Shown here: in pieces, positions 6,477-7,759 of the stretch
How the letters are laid out: every line of letters begins with the position of its first letter
Position numbering within the stretch: the stretch's first letter is position 1
Source of the DNA: Clostridium_AD sp937920395
GTDB taxonomy: Bacteria > Bacillota > Clostridia > Clostridiales > Clostridiaceae
Reading direction: 5' to 3'
Length of the DNA stretch: 7,759 bases
NCBI GenBank assembly: GCA_052274345.1
Contig: DAVZGP010000111.1
Span: forward strand, 1 to 7,759
Position numbers and translations under genes: made by a program
The notes under the pieces: model-generated
What the model was told of the DNA's origin: nothing
Database searches by the model: none
What the model saw: the letters and a program-made list of their open reading frames with translations, nothing else

Positions 6477-7583
6477 TTAATTAATGATTTGTTTTTCTAC
6501 GTAAGCTTCTATCATAATATCTTCATCAAATCTAGATACTTGAGTATCCCTTAGCATAATAGAATCTTTTACATACTCAATTCCTTTTCCGCCTACAGTA
6601 GTTTTGCCCGAAGTTCCTCCAAATATTTTAGGTGAAATAAAAGTAATAACTTTGTCAACAATTCCCTCATCTAATGCAGAGTAATTCAATGTACTTCCAC
6701 CCTCAAGTAGAATACTATCTATACCCATCTCACCAAGTACTTTCATCAAATAGTTTAAATTCACCCATTTATTTTCACTAGGAGTTACGATAACCCTGGC
6801 ACCTTTTTGTTTAATAGCTTCAATTTTTGTATTGCTTGCAAATTTTGTTGTAACTATAATAGTCTTTGTTTTTTCATCACATTCTAATACCTTCGAATCT
6901 AACGGCAATTTTGCTGTACTATCTATAATTATTCTTATTGGGTTTGTGCTCGATTTACCTTTTCTTCTTGTGGTAAGCTCTGGATTGTCACTTAAAACCG
7001 TCCCAATTCCCACCATAATCCCAGTTACCTTATTCCTTAATTCATGTACATATTCTCTAGATTTTTCATTACTTATCCATTTTGAATCGCCATTTGCTGT
7101 TGCTATTTTTCCGTCTATTGTCATTGCTGTTTTCATAATACAAAATGGTTTTTTCGTTGTTATATATTTTATAAATATTTCATTTGTTTTTCTTATTTCT
7201 TTCTCAATTATTCCTGAAGTAACCTCTATACCTGCTTTTCTAAGTATTTCTATTCCCTTACCTGCAACTAGTGGATTAGGATCTATCATTCCGACTATAA
7301 CTTTTGATATTTTTTTTCTCACTATAGCCTCTGCACAAGGTGGTGTTTTACCATAGTGTGCACAAGGTTCTAGTGTTACATACATTGTTGCACCTTCTAC
7401 ATCCTCTTTTGCATTTAAAAATGCGTTGACTTCCGCATGTGGCCCACCAAAATGTTCATGATATCCTTCTCCAATTATTCTGTTATCTTTTACAATAACA
7501 GCACCAACTAGTGGATTAGGATTTACGAATCCTACTGCTTTCTTAGATAATTCAAGTGCTCTGTTCATATAATAACTATCCAA
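6477..7583 (-). CDS. ribD: Bifunctional diaminohydroxyphosphoribosylaminopyrimidine deaminase / 5-amino-6-(5-phosphoribosylamino)uracil reductase
   Basis: This enzyme carries out the second and third steps after GTP ring opening: deamination, then NADPH-dependent reduction of the ribose. The 368-residue protein has an N-terminal zinc deaminase (about 1-145) with HAE (49-51; His49 ligand and catalytic Glu51), PCAHYGKTPPC (73-83; Cys74 and Cys83 ligands), and an NPNPLVGAV segment (21-29). The reductase domain (about 147-365) starts KTAMTIDGKIA and contains GIGTVLSDNP (192-201) and the nucleotide-site LLEGGSTLN (292-300). Both halves appear complete. The chosen TTG start (7581-7583) has AGGAAGG (7591-7597) seven bases upstream. 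It also gives the expected start, close to Y-M-x-R-A-L-E-L. The first in-frame ATG (7566-7568) would lose five residues and be too far from the site. It is the first gene of the riboflavin operon. Confidence 0.96.
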   Translation of the reverse strand: MDSYYMNRALELSKKAVGFVNPNPLVGAVIVKDNRIIGEGYHEHFGGPHAEVNAFLNAKEDVEGATMYVTLEPCAHYGKTPPCAEAIVRKKISKVIVGMIDPNPLVAGKGIEILRKAGIEVTSGIIEKEIRKTNEIFIKYITTKKPFCIMKTAMTIDGKIATANGDSKWISNEKSREYVHELRNKVTGIMVGIGTVLSDNPELTTRRKGKSSTNPIRIIIDSTAKLPLDSKVLECDEKTKTIIVTTKFASNTKIEAIKQKGARVIVTPSENKWVNLNYLMKVLGEMGIDSILLEGGSTLNYSALDEGIVDKVITFISPKIFGGTSGKTTVGGKGIEYVKDSIMLRDTQVSRFDEDIMIEAYVEKQIIN

Positions 7584-7590
7584 ATTATCA

Positions 7591-7597
7591 CCTTCCT
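7591..7597 (-). promoter_or_regulatory. ribD: Ribosome binding site for the TTG-started ribD
   Basis: AGGAAGG on the - strand is seven bases from TTG at 7581-7583 and 22 bases from the alternative ATG, so it decides for TTG. Confidence 0.7.
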
Positions 7598-7701
7598 AAT
7601 TCTATAATTATGACATTACGCTTCATAAATATTTCTTTCTTAGTATGTATAGCTTTGGTCAAATTATCATCTGTTATGTTGTTGATTAAAAACATATAAA
7701 A

Positions 7702-7759
7702 ATTGAGTAGGAGCTAAATAATTAGTTTATTTAGCGACCTCTCACACCACCGTGCGTAC
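7702..7759 (-). mobile_element. Group II intron, 3' end only (end of domain V and domain VI), truncated by window edge
   Basis: On the - strand the window begins with GTACGCACGGTG, the 3' strand of the catalytic domain V helix. Then comes GTGTGAGAGG (7738-7747), the 5' side of domain VI; a CTAAATAA/TTATTTAG helix with an apical loop; and TCCTACTC (7705-7712). Pairing GAG with CTC and AGG with CCT leaves one unpaired A at 7708, the expected branch-point adenosine. Taking the intron end as ...CAAT at 7702 puts the branch A seven bases from the 3' splice site and gives the usual AY terminus. The intron has the same orientation as the riboflavin operon, so it would splice out of the rib transcript if active. 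The body and any reverse transcriptase lie outside the window. The exact subclass cannot be decided from this piece. Confidence 0.82.

Noticed and set aside
6832..7356. A long + strand open frame opposite ribD.
   Set aside because: It is antisense to the conserved ribD deaminase and reductase coding sequence, has no ribosome binding site of note, and its hydrophobic composition is what AT-rich antisense frames give.

Overview
The window is strongly AT-rich, uses AT-ending codons and GGAGG-type ribosome binding sites, and three of its eight genes start with TTG. With a riboflavin operon in the Bacillus/Clostridium order and a LytS/YhcK-type membrane diguanylate cyclase, this points to a low-GC Firmicute, most likely Clostridium or a close relative. 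That assignment is inferred from composition and gene content; no taxonomic marker gene is present.

Left part (1-2815, + strand). After an AT-rich leader with a reasonable promoter come a 5-formyltetrahydrofolate cyclo-ligase (folate one-carbon salvage) and a SerB-like HAD-IB phosphatase. A palindromic terminator-like hairpin follows, then a diguanylate cyclase with a five-helix LYT sensor, an intact GGEEF active site and an intact RxxD inhibitory site.

Middle (2816-3948). The 3' ends of the diguanylate cyclase and of a - strand orphan lipoprotein face each other across an imperfect hairpin. The 438-base stretch between the lipoprotein start and the ribH end has no convincing gene. It holds the lipoprotein promoter, a perfect 20-bp-arm hairpin, and a roughly 245-nt sequence that folds end to end into a long helix capped by two hairpins with identical AGGAC loops. 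This last item is most likely a structured noncoding RNA on the + strand and is the most interesting object here.

Right part (3949-7759, - strand). A complete riboflavin operon is transcribed right to left: ribD, ribE, ribBA, ribH. Together these encode every dedicated enzyme from GTP and ribulose-5-phosphate to riboflavin except the pyrimidine phosphatase. Three tandem hairpin units lie between ribE and ribBA. The last ~58 bases of the window are the 3' end (end of domain V plus domain VI with its branch-point A) of a group II intron. It is inserted in the same orientation about 120 bp upstream of ribD, where clostridial rib operons usually carry an FMN riboswitch. No riboswitch is visible between the intron and ribD.
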